Shown: positions 54,140-62,190 of the stretch, piece by piece
How the letters are laid out: each line of letters starts with the position of its first letter
Position numbering within the stretch: the stretch's first letter is position 1
From: Sphingobacterium sp. ML3W
GTDB taxonomy: Bacteria; Bacteroidota; Bacteroidia; Sphingobacteriales; Sphingobacteriaceae
NCBI RefSeq assembly: GCF_000747525.1
Contig: NZ_CP009278.1
Coordinates: 4,030,001-4,094,000, forward strand
Reading direction: 5' to 3'
DNA: 64,000 nucleotides
Notes under the pieces: model-generated
What the model was told of the DNA's origin: nothing
Databases searched by the model: none
What the model saw: the letters and a program-made list of their open reading frames with translations, nothing else
Position numbers and translations under genes: made by a program

Positions 54140-54577
54140 ATGGAACAGAAATTTGATTTAGACAAATTTGCCAAAACCCTTACTGATAAGGGATATGACG
54201 GTTATTTCCATACGGAGAGCTGTTGTGCAGGTAAGTTAAAGGACAGCATCAGCGAATTTTTGGAAGCTTGGAACAACGGAAAAGAAGCTCCATTAATAAA
54301 AAATCATCTGTATTTATCTACTTACCTCGAATGGAATGGCGAAGACAAGCCAAGCGTTCAGTGTAATATGTGGGTAAAATATGAAAACAGAAAATTCGAT
54401 TTACAGGATACAGAAATGCATATAAAAAGAACAGACCGATATGGACAATTGCTAAAGCAATCTAAACTGACAAATTTTACTGCAAATTCGTTTCCGACAG
54501 TAAAAGAGGCCATTGCCCAAGTAACCGAAAAGCCTAAAGCACAGTCTTCTCCTCGAAAAAGAGGATTTAGAATGTAA
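54140..54577 (+). CDS. Uncharacterised protein inserted between traK and traL
   Basis: The 145-residue soluble protein is not part of the canonical tra series. It has a compact N-terminal region with a Cys pair (ESCCAGKL), aromatic-rich strands (YLSTYLEWNGED, CNMWVKYENRKFDLQ) and a basic tail (SSPRKRGFRM). The tail resembles the ends of the proteins at 8973 and 47635. No signal peptide or membrane segment is seen. It may be an accessory or regulatory factor; I do not recognise its family. Confidence 0.6.
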   Translation: MEQKFDLDKFAKTLTDKGYDGYFHTESCCAGKLKDSISEFLEAWNNGKEAPLIKNHLYLSTYLEWNGEDKPSVQCNMWVKYENRKFDLQDTEMHIKRTDRYGQLLKQSKLTNFTANSFPTVKEAIAQVTEKPKAQSSPRKRGFRM

Positions 54578-54597
54578 TGCCCCTTAATAATTAAACT

Positions 54598-54885
54598 ATG
54601 AGAAAATTGCGAACAAATATGGACAAGTGGTTTGCCAAAATGGACGGACGTTGGAGAGCGTTATCCGTGGGAAAACAACACAAGTACACGCTATACTTTT
54701 TTACTGGGTACCTACTGCTTACCGCAGGGGTCATTTTCAAAGTATGGTACGATACGGCTAAGTCTGATAACAGCATAGTTATCGAGCATATTGAAAACCC
54801 TGTCCTCAAAATGAAAGAAAGTCCTACACTCTTGCAGGACACATTACAGACAATCCTAAAAAATAAGATTTATGAAAGAAAATGA
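54598..54885 (+). CDS. traL: TraL (DUF3989), small membrane protein
   Basis: The 95-residue protein has a basic cytoplasmic N-terminus and one membrane helix (YTLYFFTGYLLLTAGVIFKVW). It overlaps traM by 14 bp, which implies coupled translation. TraL proteins in this position are essential for transfer, but the mechanism is unknown. Confidence 0.85.
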   Translation: MRKLRTNMDKWFAKMDGRWRALSVGKQHKYTLYFFTGYLLLTAGVIFKVWYDTAKSDNSIVIEHIENPVLKMKESPTLLQDTLQTILKNKIYERK

Positions 54886-56203
54886 GAACAAAAAAACGGT
54901 TGTACGGGTAACGGAAGGTAACCAAAACGAAACCGCTGATGTACTGCAAGGCAGTACACAGAACAAAATTGAAAAGCTTAAAAAACCACTGATCTTTGGT
55001 TTGATGAGTGTCGTTTTTCTTGGTTGCATGTACCTGATTTTTAAACCGTCGTCCGATAAAAAGGAAATCGAAAACGTTGGTTTAAACGATGTTGTACCAC
55101 AAGCAACCGGTGCAGGAATGCCTGCCGATAAAAGCAAAGCGTACGAGCAGGAAATGTTAGAACGTAAGGACCAGGAAAAGCGGGATGCGCTATTATCCCT
55201 TTCAGATTATTGGACTACCGATGAAAAAGAGGAAACACCCAATCAGTTTGCCGAAGAGGAAGAAAATTATAACTATGGAGGGAACAGCCGTGGAAACAGC
55301 AATCCCGCTTTGAATAGTTATCGCAATGTACAAAGTACCTTAGGTTCTTTTTATCAGGATGAAAATTCCGAAACGCAAGAACTCCGTAAGCAATTGGACG
55401 AATTAAAAGAGCAATTAGCGGAAAAGGATGTACCTACGGGTGTAACGGTAGATGACCAATTGGTATTAATGGAAAAATCCTACCAGATGGCAGCAAAATA
55501 CCTTCCTTCGGGTACCAACACAACAGAAACTGCACCATCCAGCATTGCAACTACTCCGAAAACTTCGCCTCCTACACAAAAGGAACAATTTGTGGCATTT
55601 ACCTCTGCAAGAAAGAACAGCGTATCAGCCTTGTACCGTGAACCTACCGACAGTGTCTTTTTAGCGAATTGGAGTGACAACAGAAACCGAGGTTTCTATA
55701 CCGCTGGCTCAACACAACAAGTGATGCAACCTAAAAACAGTATCAAAGCTTGTGTACATGAAACGCAAACCATTATTGGTGAAAGTGGCGTTCGTTTACG
55801 TTTATTGGAAACTGCCCAAACTCCTAATCATACGATCCCCAAAGGAACCATTTTAACAGCTAACGCTAAGGTTCAGTCGGGGCGCTTGCAACTTAAAGTT
55901 ACTTCCATAGAATTGGACGGCAATATCATCCCTATTGATATAACCATTTACGATTTGGACGGTCAGCAGGGATTGAATGTACCATACTCGCCTGAAATGA
56001 ACGCCCTTACTGAAATGGCAGGCAATATGAGCCAAACTTCGGGAACCAGTTTAATGATGACCAATTCAGCTGGACAGCAGATTGCGGCTGATTTAAGCCG
56101 TGGGGTAGTGCAGGGAATTTCAGGATACTTTTCCAAAAAAGTGAGAACACCGAAAGTAACTCTAAAGGCTGGACATCAGGTCATCCTTGTATCTAAAAAA
56201 TAA
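54872..56203 (+). CDS. traM: TraM, VirB10-like core component
   Basis: The 443-residue protein has a short cytoplasmic part, one membrane helix (LIFGLMSVVFLGCMYLIF, ~35-52), a long proline/glutamate-rich linker and a C-terminal VirB10-like beta domain (~280-443). It spans the envelope and links inner and outer complexes. Its stop is 23 bp before the preferred traN ATG. Confidence 0.9.
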   Translation: MKENENKKTVVRVTEGNQNETADVLQGSTQNKIEKLKKPLIFGLMSVVFLGCMYLIFKPSSDKKEIENVGLNDVVPQATGAGMPADKSKAYEQEMLERKDQEKRDALLSLSDYWTTDEKEETPNQFAEEEENYNYGGNSRGNSNPALNSYRNVQSTLGSFYQDENSETQELRKQLDELKEQLAEKDVPTGVTVDDQLVLMEKSYQMAAKYLPSGTNTTETAPSSIATTPKTSPPTQKEQFVAFTSARKNSVSALYREPTDSVFLANWSDNRNRGFYTAGSTQQVMQPKNSIKACVHETQTIIGESGVRLRLLETAQTPNHTIPKGTILTANAKVQSGRLQLKVTSIELDGNIIPIDITIYDLDGQQGLNVPYSPEMNALTEMAGNMSQTSGTSLMMTNSAGQQIAADLSRGVVQGISGYFSKKVRTPKVTLKAGHQVILVSKK

Positions 56204-56226
56204 TGTTGAACTCAAATAATAAAACA

Positions 56227-57120
56227 ATGAAAAATCATTTAAAAACCTTTTGGGCAATTGCCCTGATACTCGGCTTTGCCGTACAATCTTATGCGCAAAA
56301 CAGCATGAGAACACCACTTGCAATGGGCAAGATTGAACCCTATCGTTTAGAAGTTTCCTATGATAAAACTTCGCACCTAATTTTCCCGACCGCTATAAGA
56401 TACGTGGACTTGGGAAGTGACTACCTGATTGCAGGGAAAGCGGAAGATGCAGAAAATGTATTGCGTGTAAAAGCTTCGGTAAGGGATTTTGAGACTGAAA
56501 CTAATTTTTCGGTCATTACAAATGATGGGCGCTTTTACGGCTTTAATGTACATTACAGTTCCTATCCGGAGGCATTGAGCTACAATCTACTGACAATGCA
56601 GAAGGAAGTAGACAAAGCCAATGGAAACGATGTTCTTTTCGAAGAGTTAGGTAGCAGTTCACCGTCATTAGCAGGCTTGCTTTTGGAAACAATATTCAAG
56701 GAAGACAAACGTATTGTAAAGCATATCGGGGCTAAAAGTTTCGGCATTCAGTTTCTCTTAAAAGGAATTTACATTCATAACGGAAAATACTACTTCCATA
56801 CGGAATTAGGAAATCGCACCAATGTTCCTTTCCAAATTGACTTTATTAATTTCAAGATAGTGGATAAAAAGGTTGCCAAACGTACGGTAGTACAAGAAAG
56901 ACCAATAATTCCACTACGTACTTACAAGCCATTGAATGAAATTGGTGGAAAAACAATCGATCAAAACGTATTTCTATTGGATCAGTTTACGATTGCCGAT
57001 GACAAGGTGCTCCTGATTGAGATTTTCGAAAAGAATGGAGGTAGACATCAATCGCTTGAGATAGAGAATTCAGATCTGATTAAGGCTCGTTTGATTAACG
57101 ATATGCACTTGAAATTTTAA
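56227..57120 (+). CDS. traN: TraN (DUF4138), VirB9-like outer-complex protein
   Basis: The protein has a signal peptide (MKNHLKTFWAIALILGFAVQSYAQ) and a beta-rich mature part of about 270 residues, the DUF4138 family. It is thought to work with the VirB10-like protein in the outer core. I prefer the ATG at 56227, which starts the signal peptide after an A-rich context. An upstream ATG at 56203 overlaps the traM stop and is possible. Confidence 0.88.
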   Translation: MKNHLKTFWAIALILGFAVQSYAQNSMRTPLAMGKIEPYRLEVSYDKTSHLIFPTAIRYVDLGSDYLIAGKAEDAENVLRVKASVRDFETETNFSVITNDGRFYGFNVHYSSYPEALSYNLLTMQKEVDKANGNDVLFEELGSSSPSLAGLLLETIFKEDKRIVKHIGAKSFGIQFLLKGIYIHNGKYYFHTELGNRTNVPFQIDFINFKIVDKKVAKRTVVQERPIIPLRTYKPLNEIGGKTIDQNVFLLDQFTIADDKVLLIEIFEKNGGRHQSLEIENSDLIKARLINDMHLKF

Positions 57121-57140
57121 TAACCCTTTAAAGTAATTAT

Positions 57141-57701
57141 ATGAAAAAGTATATCTATACAATGATGCTTATTTTAATGGGCATCACATTGGCACAGGCA
57201 CAACGGATGCTACCTAAACAGAAAGGATTGGAAGTAAATACGGGTATATTATCCGCTGATAGAATTGGTGACGATTATTACATCAATATCGGAATGACGG
57301 TAAATGGTAAGAATGGCAATTACCAACTTTGGGCTTTGGAATACACACAGCAATTCCACAACTATAAAGAATTAAGCATACCAGTTGAAACTTACACCGC
57401 AGAGGGTGGCTACAGCTTCTTTCTTTTGGGCGATGCCCGTAAGAACATTACACTGAATGCTGCAATAACTGGCGTATTCGGTTACGAAAGCATTAACCGT
57501 GGAGAAGCAATGTTATATGATGGAGCTAAAATATTGAATGAAGATCACTTCATCTATGGAGCAGGCGGACGGCTCTCTTTTGAAATGTACCTATCTGATC
57601 GTTTTGTGCTACTCCTACAAGGGCGTACAAAAGTATTTTGGGGTACAGATTTACAACAGTTCCGACCATCAGCAGGAGTCGGATTAAGATTTAACTTTTA
57701 A
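57141..57701 (+). CDS. traO: TraO, exported outer-membrane-type protein
   Basis: The 186-residue protein has a signal peptide (MKKYIYTMMLILMGITLAQAQ) and alternating beta strands with an aromatic C-terminal residue (GVGLRFNF). That suggests a small barrel or outer-membrane-associated fold. TraO follows TraN in this operon type. Usually a primase-like TraP gene comes next; here it is absent. Confidence 0.85.
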   Translation: MKKYIYTMMLILMGITLAQAQRMLPKQKGLEVNTGILSADRIGDDYYINIGMTVNGKNGNYQLWALEYTQQFHNYKELSIPVETYTAEGGYSFFLLGDARKNITLNAAITGVFGYESINRGEAMLYDGAKILNEDHFIYGAGGRLSFEMYLSDRFVLLLQGRTKVFWGTDLQQFRPSAGVGLRFNF

Positions 57702-57712
57702 AACATAAAACA

Positions 57713-58141
57713 ATGATAGCAATATTTAATAAATTCAAGATTGGGCTATTAGCAATCCTGATAAGTTTGGTTACATTGATATCCTGTAATAAAGACGAAC
57801 TAGAAATACAGAACGATTTTCCATTTGAGGTAAAAGTAATGCCCGTACCCAAAGAAATTGCTAATGGTAGCACAGTGGAGATCAGGATAACTATACTGCG
57901 AACAGGTAACTACAGTAACACACAATACTATCTTCGGTACTTTCAGTTTGACGGACAAGGAACCTTGGCATATCATGACGAACCACCGTATTTACCAAAC
58001 GATTTATATGGACTGCCAACGGAACAATTCAGGATATATTACACTTCTACGTCCACGGTATCACAATCCTTAGAGGTATGGATTTCTGACAATTTCGGAA
58101 ACGAAAAACAAGTGAGCTTTCAATTTAATAGTAGTGATTAA
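57713..58141 (+). CDS. traQ: TraQ (DUF3872), lipoprotein
   Basis: The 142-residue protein has a lipoprotein signal (hydrophobic helix ending LISCNK) and an immunoglobulin-like beta domain. DUF3872/TraQ is the last canonical gene of the operon. A strong terminator follows 19 bp after the stop. Confidence 0.85.
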   Translation: MIAIFNKFKIGLLAILISLVTLISCNKDELEIQNDFPFEVKVMPVPKEIANGSTVEIRITILRTGNYSNTQYYLRYFQFDGQGTLAYHDEPPYLPNDLYGLPTEQFRIYYTSTSTVSQSLEVWISDNFGNEKQVSFQFNSSD

Positions 58142-58160
58142 ATGTAAATAAAATAAAGAC

Positions 58161-58187
58161 AAAACCGACTTTTTAGGTCGGTTTTTT
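58161..58187 (+). terminator. Terminator of the transfer operon
   Basis: AAAACCGAC/GTCGGTTTT-type arms form a compact hairpin followed by six T, just after traQ. Confidence 0.85.
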
Positions 58188-58251
58188 GCTTTTCAGATTC
58201 CTTTTTCAGCTGTTTTTGTTTAAATTTACTTTGATTAAAAACTTAAAGGAT

Positions 58252-58533
58252 ATGGATACAGTTACAGCTCAATTAGTATTTGGTATTGTTGTTACCGTTA
58301 TTGGGATAGGACTTATTTATTGGATAAACCGTAGAAAATTTTACAGGCGAAACGCCGTAGGTGCCGAGGGATTTTCAAGCTTTGAAGCATCTGTATTTAC
58401 CCGTTTTATAGAGCGCGTCGGCAAATGGTTCGCTTACGCGTTGATTATTGTGGGTGTTATTTGTTTCTGGACTTATTCCCAAATTAAGAAAGAGAAGGAG
58501 CATCAGGAAATAAAAACAGAGCAACCTACTTAA
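58252..58533 (+). CDS. Small two-helix membrane protein
   Basis: The 93-residue protein has two hydrophobic helices (LVFGIVVTVIGIGLIYWI and FAYALIIVGVICFWTY) separated by a basic loop with aromatic residues (RRKFYRRNAVGAEGF). Similar small proteins follow tra operons in related elements, sometimes carrying misleading transporter names. I chose the ATG at 58252; the frame extends upstream into terminator sequence. Function unknown. Confidence 0.65.
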   Translation: MDTVTAQLVFGIVVTVIGIGLIYWINRRKFYRRNAVGAEGFSSFEASVFTRFIERVGKWFAYALIIVGVICFWTYSQIKKEKEHQEIKTEQPT

Positions 58534-58594
58534 CGATGGTATTATCTTACTATTCAAAATAACGTTTAAAAGTAAATTGAAATAGATTAAAAAA

Positions 58595-58632
58595 ACTAAA
58601 AGCCGACTTGTAAGCAAGATTAGGCTTTTAGT
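58595..58632. terminator. Bidirectional terminator
   Basis: ACTAAAAGCC/GGCTTTTAGT arms (58595-58604, 58623-58632) lie between the convergent small membrane protein gene and the NTF2-like gene. Confidence 0.75.
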
Positions 58633-58647
58633 CTTTATAGTACGTTT

Positions 58648-59058
58648 TTACAAGTATCTTTCGGTTTCATTTATTTCAAGATCATTAATACTAGCGAATC
58701 TTTTCACCATTAACCCATCTGCGTCAAATTCCCAGTTTTCATTTCCGTAAGCTCTAAACCATTTTCCTTTCTTATCTCTGTATTCATATTCGAATCTAAC
58801 AGCAATTCTATTTTCAGAATGAGACCAATATTCTTTTTTAAGTTTGTAATCTGATTCCTTCTGCCATTTTTCGGTTAGGAATTTCACAATTTCTTCACGA
58901 CCATTAATAAATAAGTTTCGATTTCTCCATTCACTATCAATAGAATAAGCTAAAGATATCTTTTGGGGATTTTGAGAATTCCAGGCATCTTCTGCAATTT
59001 GAATTTTTTGCTTTGCTGTTTCCAGAGTAAAAGGAGGAAGTGGGTGTTTTTGTTCCAT
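58648..59058 (-). CDS. NTF2-like protein (DUF1348)
   Basis: The 136-residue protein is a one-domain NTF2-like cone fold. Typical DUF1348 stretches are AYSIDSEWRNRNLFINGREEI, FLTEKWQKE and the final 'FRAYGNENWEFDADGLM'. Such proteins are cytoplasmic and of unclear function, often coupled to stress regulators. It follows the tetR gene by 11 bp in the same direction. Confidence 0.87.
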   Translation of the reverse strand: MEQKHPLPPFTLETAKQKIQIAEDAWNSQNPQKISLAYSIDSEWRNRNLFINGREEIVKFLTEKWQKESDYKLKKEYWSHSENRIAVRFEYEYRDKKGKWFRAYGNENWEFDADGLMVKRFASINDLEINETERYL

Positions 59059-59069
59059 ATTATTGAATT

Positions 59070-59594
59070 TTAGATTATGTTATTTATTATCAATTTTGAT
59101 TTATTGACTAGTTCATCTGATTTAAATAATTGACTTTCTATGATAGAGCTTTCAAAAAGAAGATAGGTATGAGTTGCTAGTAATTCATCTTTAATCAATT
59201 CCTGAAAGAAGTTTCTTAAATCACTTTTATGTGCTTGAATAACTGTTAGTATCTTTTCTTGTTCTTTTGATATTTCAGATAGAATATTTAGAAAACTACA
59301 CCCTCTATAGTTCTCCTTGTTATTCATGTAGGTTATAAAATCGAACGCTAAGAGTGTTTTTTCTTTAGTATTTTTAGATTTTGAAATAAAATTGGATAGC
59401 TCAGCAAACCAATAATTATGTCTTACGTTTAGAAACTCAATACATAAGTCGTCTTTCGACTTAAAATGCTGATAGAAACTTGCTTTTGCAACTTTAGCTT
59501 CACTTATTACTTGATTAATTCCTGTACTATTATAACCTTGTTGATGGAATAAAATGGAAGCAGTTTCTACTATTCTTGCTCTTGGAAAACTCAT
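59070..59594 (-). CDS. TetR-family transcriptional regulator
   Basis: The 174-residue protein has an N-terminal TetR HTH (residues ~8-50, 'GYNSTGINQVISEAKVAKASFYQHF') and a helical ligand domain. It precedes and probably represses itself and the NTF2-like gene through the palindrome at 59630-59659. The ligand is unknown; two Cys in the ligand domain region give no clear clue. Confidence 0.88.
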   Translation of the reverse strand: MSFPRARIVETASILFHQQGYNSTGINQVISEAKVAKASFYQHFKSKDDLCIEFLNVRHNYWFAELSNFISKSKNTKEKTLLAFDFITYMNNKENYRGCSFLNILSEISKEQEKILTVIQAHKSDLRNFFQELIKDELLATHTYLLFESSIIESQLFKSDELVNKSKLIINNII

Positions 59595-59629
59595 ACTTTC
59601 TTTAATTTATTTTACAAAAATAGAAAATT

Positions 59630-59659
59630 AAATACAAACAGACAAGTCTGTCTGTATTT
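59630..59659. promoter_or_regulatory. TetR-type operator
   Basis: An imperfect palindrome with 14-bp arms (one mismatch) is centred on ACAAGT; the core is CAGACAAGTCTG. It overlaps the -33 region of the tetR promoter, whose -7 box TATTTTTG is read on the minus strand near 59615-59622. Confidence 0.7.
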
Positions 59660-59756
59660 TGATTTTATTTTGGGGAAGTAAACTAACTTTTGTTCTGGTA
59701 ACCCTTAAGTATTGGAGCGACTTTAGTATATTTGTGGGTAACATATAGAAAAAAAT

Positions 59757-59936
59757 CTTAAAGTGTTTTTACTTTAAGTCCCACATTGAAAACTGGTAAT
59801 TTTTAAGACAACGGGACAATAAGAAAGAACGCTCATGCCATAGGCGTGGGCGCTCGCTTATTCGTTGTCGGGTATACCAGTGCCTCAATGTCGGTAAGTG
59901 TAGTGGCCTGCGCCTTAATTTTTCGCAGTGCTCCAC
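59757..59936. ncRNA. Strongly structured leader or small RNA (orientation uncertain)
   Basis: The nested stems are ACTGGTA/TACCAGT (59792-59798, 59875-59881), GACAACG/CGTTGTC (59807-59813, 59863-59869), AATAAG/CTTATT (59818-59823, 59857-59862) and CATGCC/GGCGTG (59834-59839, 59843-59848). They form one long hairpin. It is preceded by CTTAAAGT/ACTTTAAG (59757-59778) and followed by a GTGG-TGCG/CGCA-CCAC stem (59903-59936). On the plus strand it lies between a -7 box and the receiver gene, like a riboregulatory leader. On the minus strand the first hairpin plus ATTTTTTT would be a terminator, giving a small RNA of about 180 nt. Confidence 0.5.
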
Positions 59937-59955
59937 CATTTTAAAAAAAGACACT

Positions 59956-60348
59956 ATGGACACTGAAAGAATAACCAAGCACATTAGCATTGCATTTATC
60001 AACGATAAAAGTCCGATTATAGATGCGATTAGCAAAGACCTCTTAACTTCTGGGTTTGACATATTTTTTTTATCAGAGAATATTGAAGACGGAATAGTTC
60101 AATTATCTGAATTAAAAGCACTCCCCCAGGTTTGCATTATCGATCTTGATTTCTACGATAAGAATGTATTAGCTCAACTTCATGGTTTAAAAACTCAATA
60201 TCCTTCAATAAAACTTATTGCTCATTGTGATACGGACGACGAAAAGATTGTAAAAGCTCTTTTAGAAATTGGTTGTGTTGGTTATCTTCTTGTTGGAAGC
60301 GATGTAGACGATTTTAGAAAAGCTATTGGGAGTGTCTCCAATGGCTAA
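59956..60348 (+). CDS. Stand-alone response-regulator receiver domain, partly degenerate
   Basis: The 130-residue protein is a CheY-like receiver without an output domain. The phospho-acceptor Asp is in CIIDLDFYD. The acidic pair is reduced to one Asp (FINDK). The Lys expected in the 'GYLLK' motif is replaced by Val (GYLLVGSD). Signalling may therefore be atypical or phosphorylation-independent. It stands alone behind a structured leader, with no sensor kinase beside it. In CTnDOT the RteA/RteB two-component pair plays a regulatory role, but this protein is too short to be RteB. Confidence 0.75.
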   Translation: MDTERITKHISIAFINDKSPIIDAISKDLLTSGFDIFFLSENIEDGIVQLSELKALPQVCIIDLDFYDKNVLAQLHGLKTQYPSIKLIAHCDTDDEKIVKALLEIGCVGYLLVGSDVDDFRKAIGSVSNG

Positions 60349-60445
60349 ATATATTTTGGTTTGGGAGTGGTGAAAATCGCTGAAGAATATTTTGTCAATA
60401 CGTAACGCCCCAATTATAATAACGTAAAATATCTGTTCTAATCAA

Positions 60446-60498
60446 GCGACGTTCTTTTGCTTCTTTTCTTGGTCTCAGATATGAAAAGAAAAGATGTC
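60446..60498. repeat. Hairpin repeat, left copy
   Basis: GCGACGTTCTTTTGCTTCTT is shared with 61935-61954. Each copy continues into a stem of the CTTCTTTTCTT/AAGAAAAGA type. The two copies, in the same orientation, flank the serine hydrolase gene. Confidence 0.75.
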
Positions 60499-60541
60499 AT
60501 TTAACCCGTCATTTTTCCAATGCGATACTACCTGCCGGCTT

Positions 60542-61762
60542 TTATTTGTTAATTATGTTTTCATAATCTGATAAATATTTCCATATTTCCTCTATTTCGG
60601 GCCATACATTATCCGTAAAATCAGTATCTGTATTGACTAAAACTATTTTGCCTATTTTGTTTGTAGGGTTAAAATACATTGCAGTGAAAACCCCAGGATC
60701 AGAACCATTATGACCAATCATTTCATTTTCAATTTTAAAAAAAGCATCACGAAATTCGATGAAAACCCCATAATTTTCCGTTTTTCCATTATTCACAAAT
60801 TGCTGCTTTTCAAAAAGTTTTTTATAACTTTCTTTACTTAACAATTTTCCTTTTCCTTCATATCCCTTTATTAGCTCGGATAAAAATAATCCCAAATCAT
60901 TGCTCGATGTGATAAATCCTCCATCTGCATACGTTATAAGGGAATATTCGGCTATCATTTTTCCTTTATATGCAAATAATCTTGAGCGTTTTGTTGGGTC
61001 AATATCTATCGATGTCCAACCAGAATTACTCATTTTCAAGGGCTTCAGAATATAGTCTTGAGTAAACGTGTGATAATCTTGCCCAATTGCAGATTCTATG
61101 ACCAAAGCACAAAGAGCCGCCGCAATATTTGAATATTCACGTTTTTCCCCAGGTCTTGAGTTTAAAAACGTACTTTTTTGGTACCACTTTCCATCTTCCG
61201 TTAGACTATTTTGTATGAATTCACGTAATTCAATATTTGTTTCTGGTTTGTTGAAATAATTGTAAACTCCTTCATTTTCATCGTGTTTGTCTTTTATTAA
61301 AACATACGATTTTGCATAAACTTCATCAAGGTCAGTAATTGAAGAGGTGTGATATGCTAAATGCTTAATTAGGATAGGAACTTCTGGATGGTTTGGATTG
61401 ATAATCTTGAAAGGTAAGTATTTATTAATTGGGTCGTTAAGATTTAACTTTCCAAATTCTTGTGCTTTGAGTAACGAAATTCCTATCAAAGTTTTAGATA
61501 TTGAAGCAATGTTTTGAGTTGTATTAGATGTATATGTTTTATTTTGCTCAATATCTGCAAATCCGAATCCTTTATCGTAAATCAATCCTTTATCGTTTAC
61601 TATAGAAACGGAAAAACCTTTAATTGCATCTATTTGATAAGCTAATTCTAAGTTTTTGGTTAGGGTATCATTTATTGTACTATGATTTTTTCGACTTTTC
61701 TGAAGAGTTTTACAAGAAAATAACAGAGTCGAAGAGATAAGAATTAAAAGTATATTTTTCAT
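60542..61762 (-). CDS. Serine hydrolase of the beta-lactamase (class C / esterase) family, lipoprotein
   Basis: The 406-residue protein begins with a lipoprotein signal (LLILISSTLLFSC, Cys17). It has the penicillin-binding-fold motifs Ser87-I-S-Lys90, Tyr210-Ser-Asn212 and His351-Asn-Gly353. That set occurs in class C beta-lactamases, esterases and D-amino-acid peptidases. Nothing proves activity on antibiotics; many such lipoproteins are peptidases or esterases. It is flanked by directly repeated hairpins, suggesting acquisition as a cassette. Confidence 0.85.
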   Translation of the reverse strand: MKNILLILISSTLLFSCKTLQKSRKNHSTINDTLTKNLELAYQIDAIKGFSVSIVNDKGLIYDKGFGFADIEQNKTYTSNTTQNIASISKTLIGISLLKAQEFGKLNLNDPINKYLPFKIINPNHPEVPILIKHLAYHTSSITDLDEVYAKSYVLIKDKHDENEGVYNYFNKPETNIELREFIQNSLTEDGKWYQKSTFLNSRPGEKREYSNIAAALCALVIESAIGQDYHTFTQDYILKPLKMSNSGWTSIDIDPTKRSRLFAYKGKMIAEYSLITYADGGFITSSNDLGLFLSELIKGYEGKGKLLSKESYKKLFEKQQFVNNGKTENYGVFIEFRDAFFKIENEMIGHNGSDPGVFTAMYFNPTNKIGKIVLVNTDTDFTDNVWPEIEEIWKYLSDYENIINK

Positions 61763-62184
61763 TTTTTATAATTAAAGACGATAGATTTTTTATTCTGTTA
61801 CAGCAGTTGCTTTAAGCTTGCAGGTAACATTCAAATACAAACAATTTGAAATTAGAGTTCATTTTTTAAAATGCAAACTTAAGGAATTAGAAGTCACTTT
61901 GACGAGCATTCAGGTAAAATCCATCATCAATATTGCGACGTTCTTTTGCTTCTTTTCTTTGGTCGCAGATCTGGAAAGAAAAGAAGTCGATCCAAAATCA
62001 AATATTGGGATACTGAATATCCCACGAAAATATCTCACAACCTGTTTGATGAAATGTAAGGAAGGGAATTATGGAGTGGTGCATTTTGGCAAAGGGATTG
62101 CACCTATTAAATGCAAAAATGCGTTTCTGATCGAAGTAAGGAATTGCTTTTTTGCCACCCGACCCGATAGTTATCGGGGTTGGG
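61763..62184. other. Gap of 422 bp with repeat copy and terminator
   Basis: An open frame at 61818-62213 exists but shows no family resemblance and runs through the repeat and the terminator, so I do not call it. The gap holds the right repeat copy (61935-61988) and the terminator of the PRTRC genes. Confidence 0.6.
61935..61988. repeat. Hairpin repeat, right copy
   Basis: This copy has perfect 12-bp arms CTTCTTTTCTTT/AAAGAAAAGAAG. It matches the left copy at 60446-60498 with a few substitutions and two extra bases. Confidence 0.75.
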
Positions 62185-62190
62185 TCAGGC
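62157..62190 (-). terminator. Terminator after the PRTRC ThiF gene
   Basis: CCCGATAGTTATCGGG (62163-62178) has 7-bp arms, extended by flanking GACCC/GGGTC pairing. The ThiF stop lies at its edge, and an A-run on the plus strand (a T-run in the direction of transcription) is near. Confidence 0.65.

Larger units (their letters stand above)
59595..59955. other. Intergenic region of 361 bp with TetR operator and structured leader
   Basis: From left to right it holds the tetR promoter and operator, a plus-strand -7 box (TATATTTG, 59727-59734), a short hairpin and a long multi-stem structure reaching the start of the receiver gene. No coding frame is convincing. Confidence 0.65.

Noticed and set aside
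59792..59881. Integron attC site
   Set aside because: The arms do not contain the GTTRRRY/RYYYAAC core and no integron integrase is near.
59769..60062. Minus-strand frame of 97 codons across the structured leader
   Set aside because: It is antisense to the receiver gene and contains the hairpin arms; the composition follows the inverted repeats, not a protein family.
59956..60348. RteB homologue
   Set aside because: RteB is a full-length response regulator with ATPase and DNA-binding domains; this protein is a receiver only.
60542..61762. Calling the serine hydrolase an antibiotic resistance gene
   Set aside because: The motifs are shared with esterases and peptidases, and nothing in the sequence or context shows beta-lactam hydrolysis.
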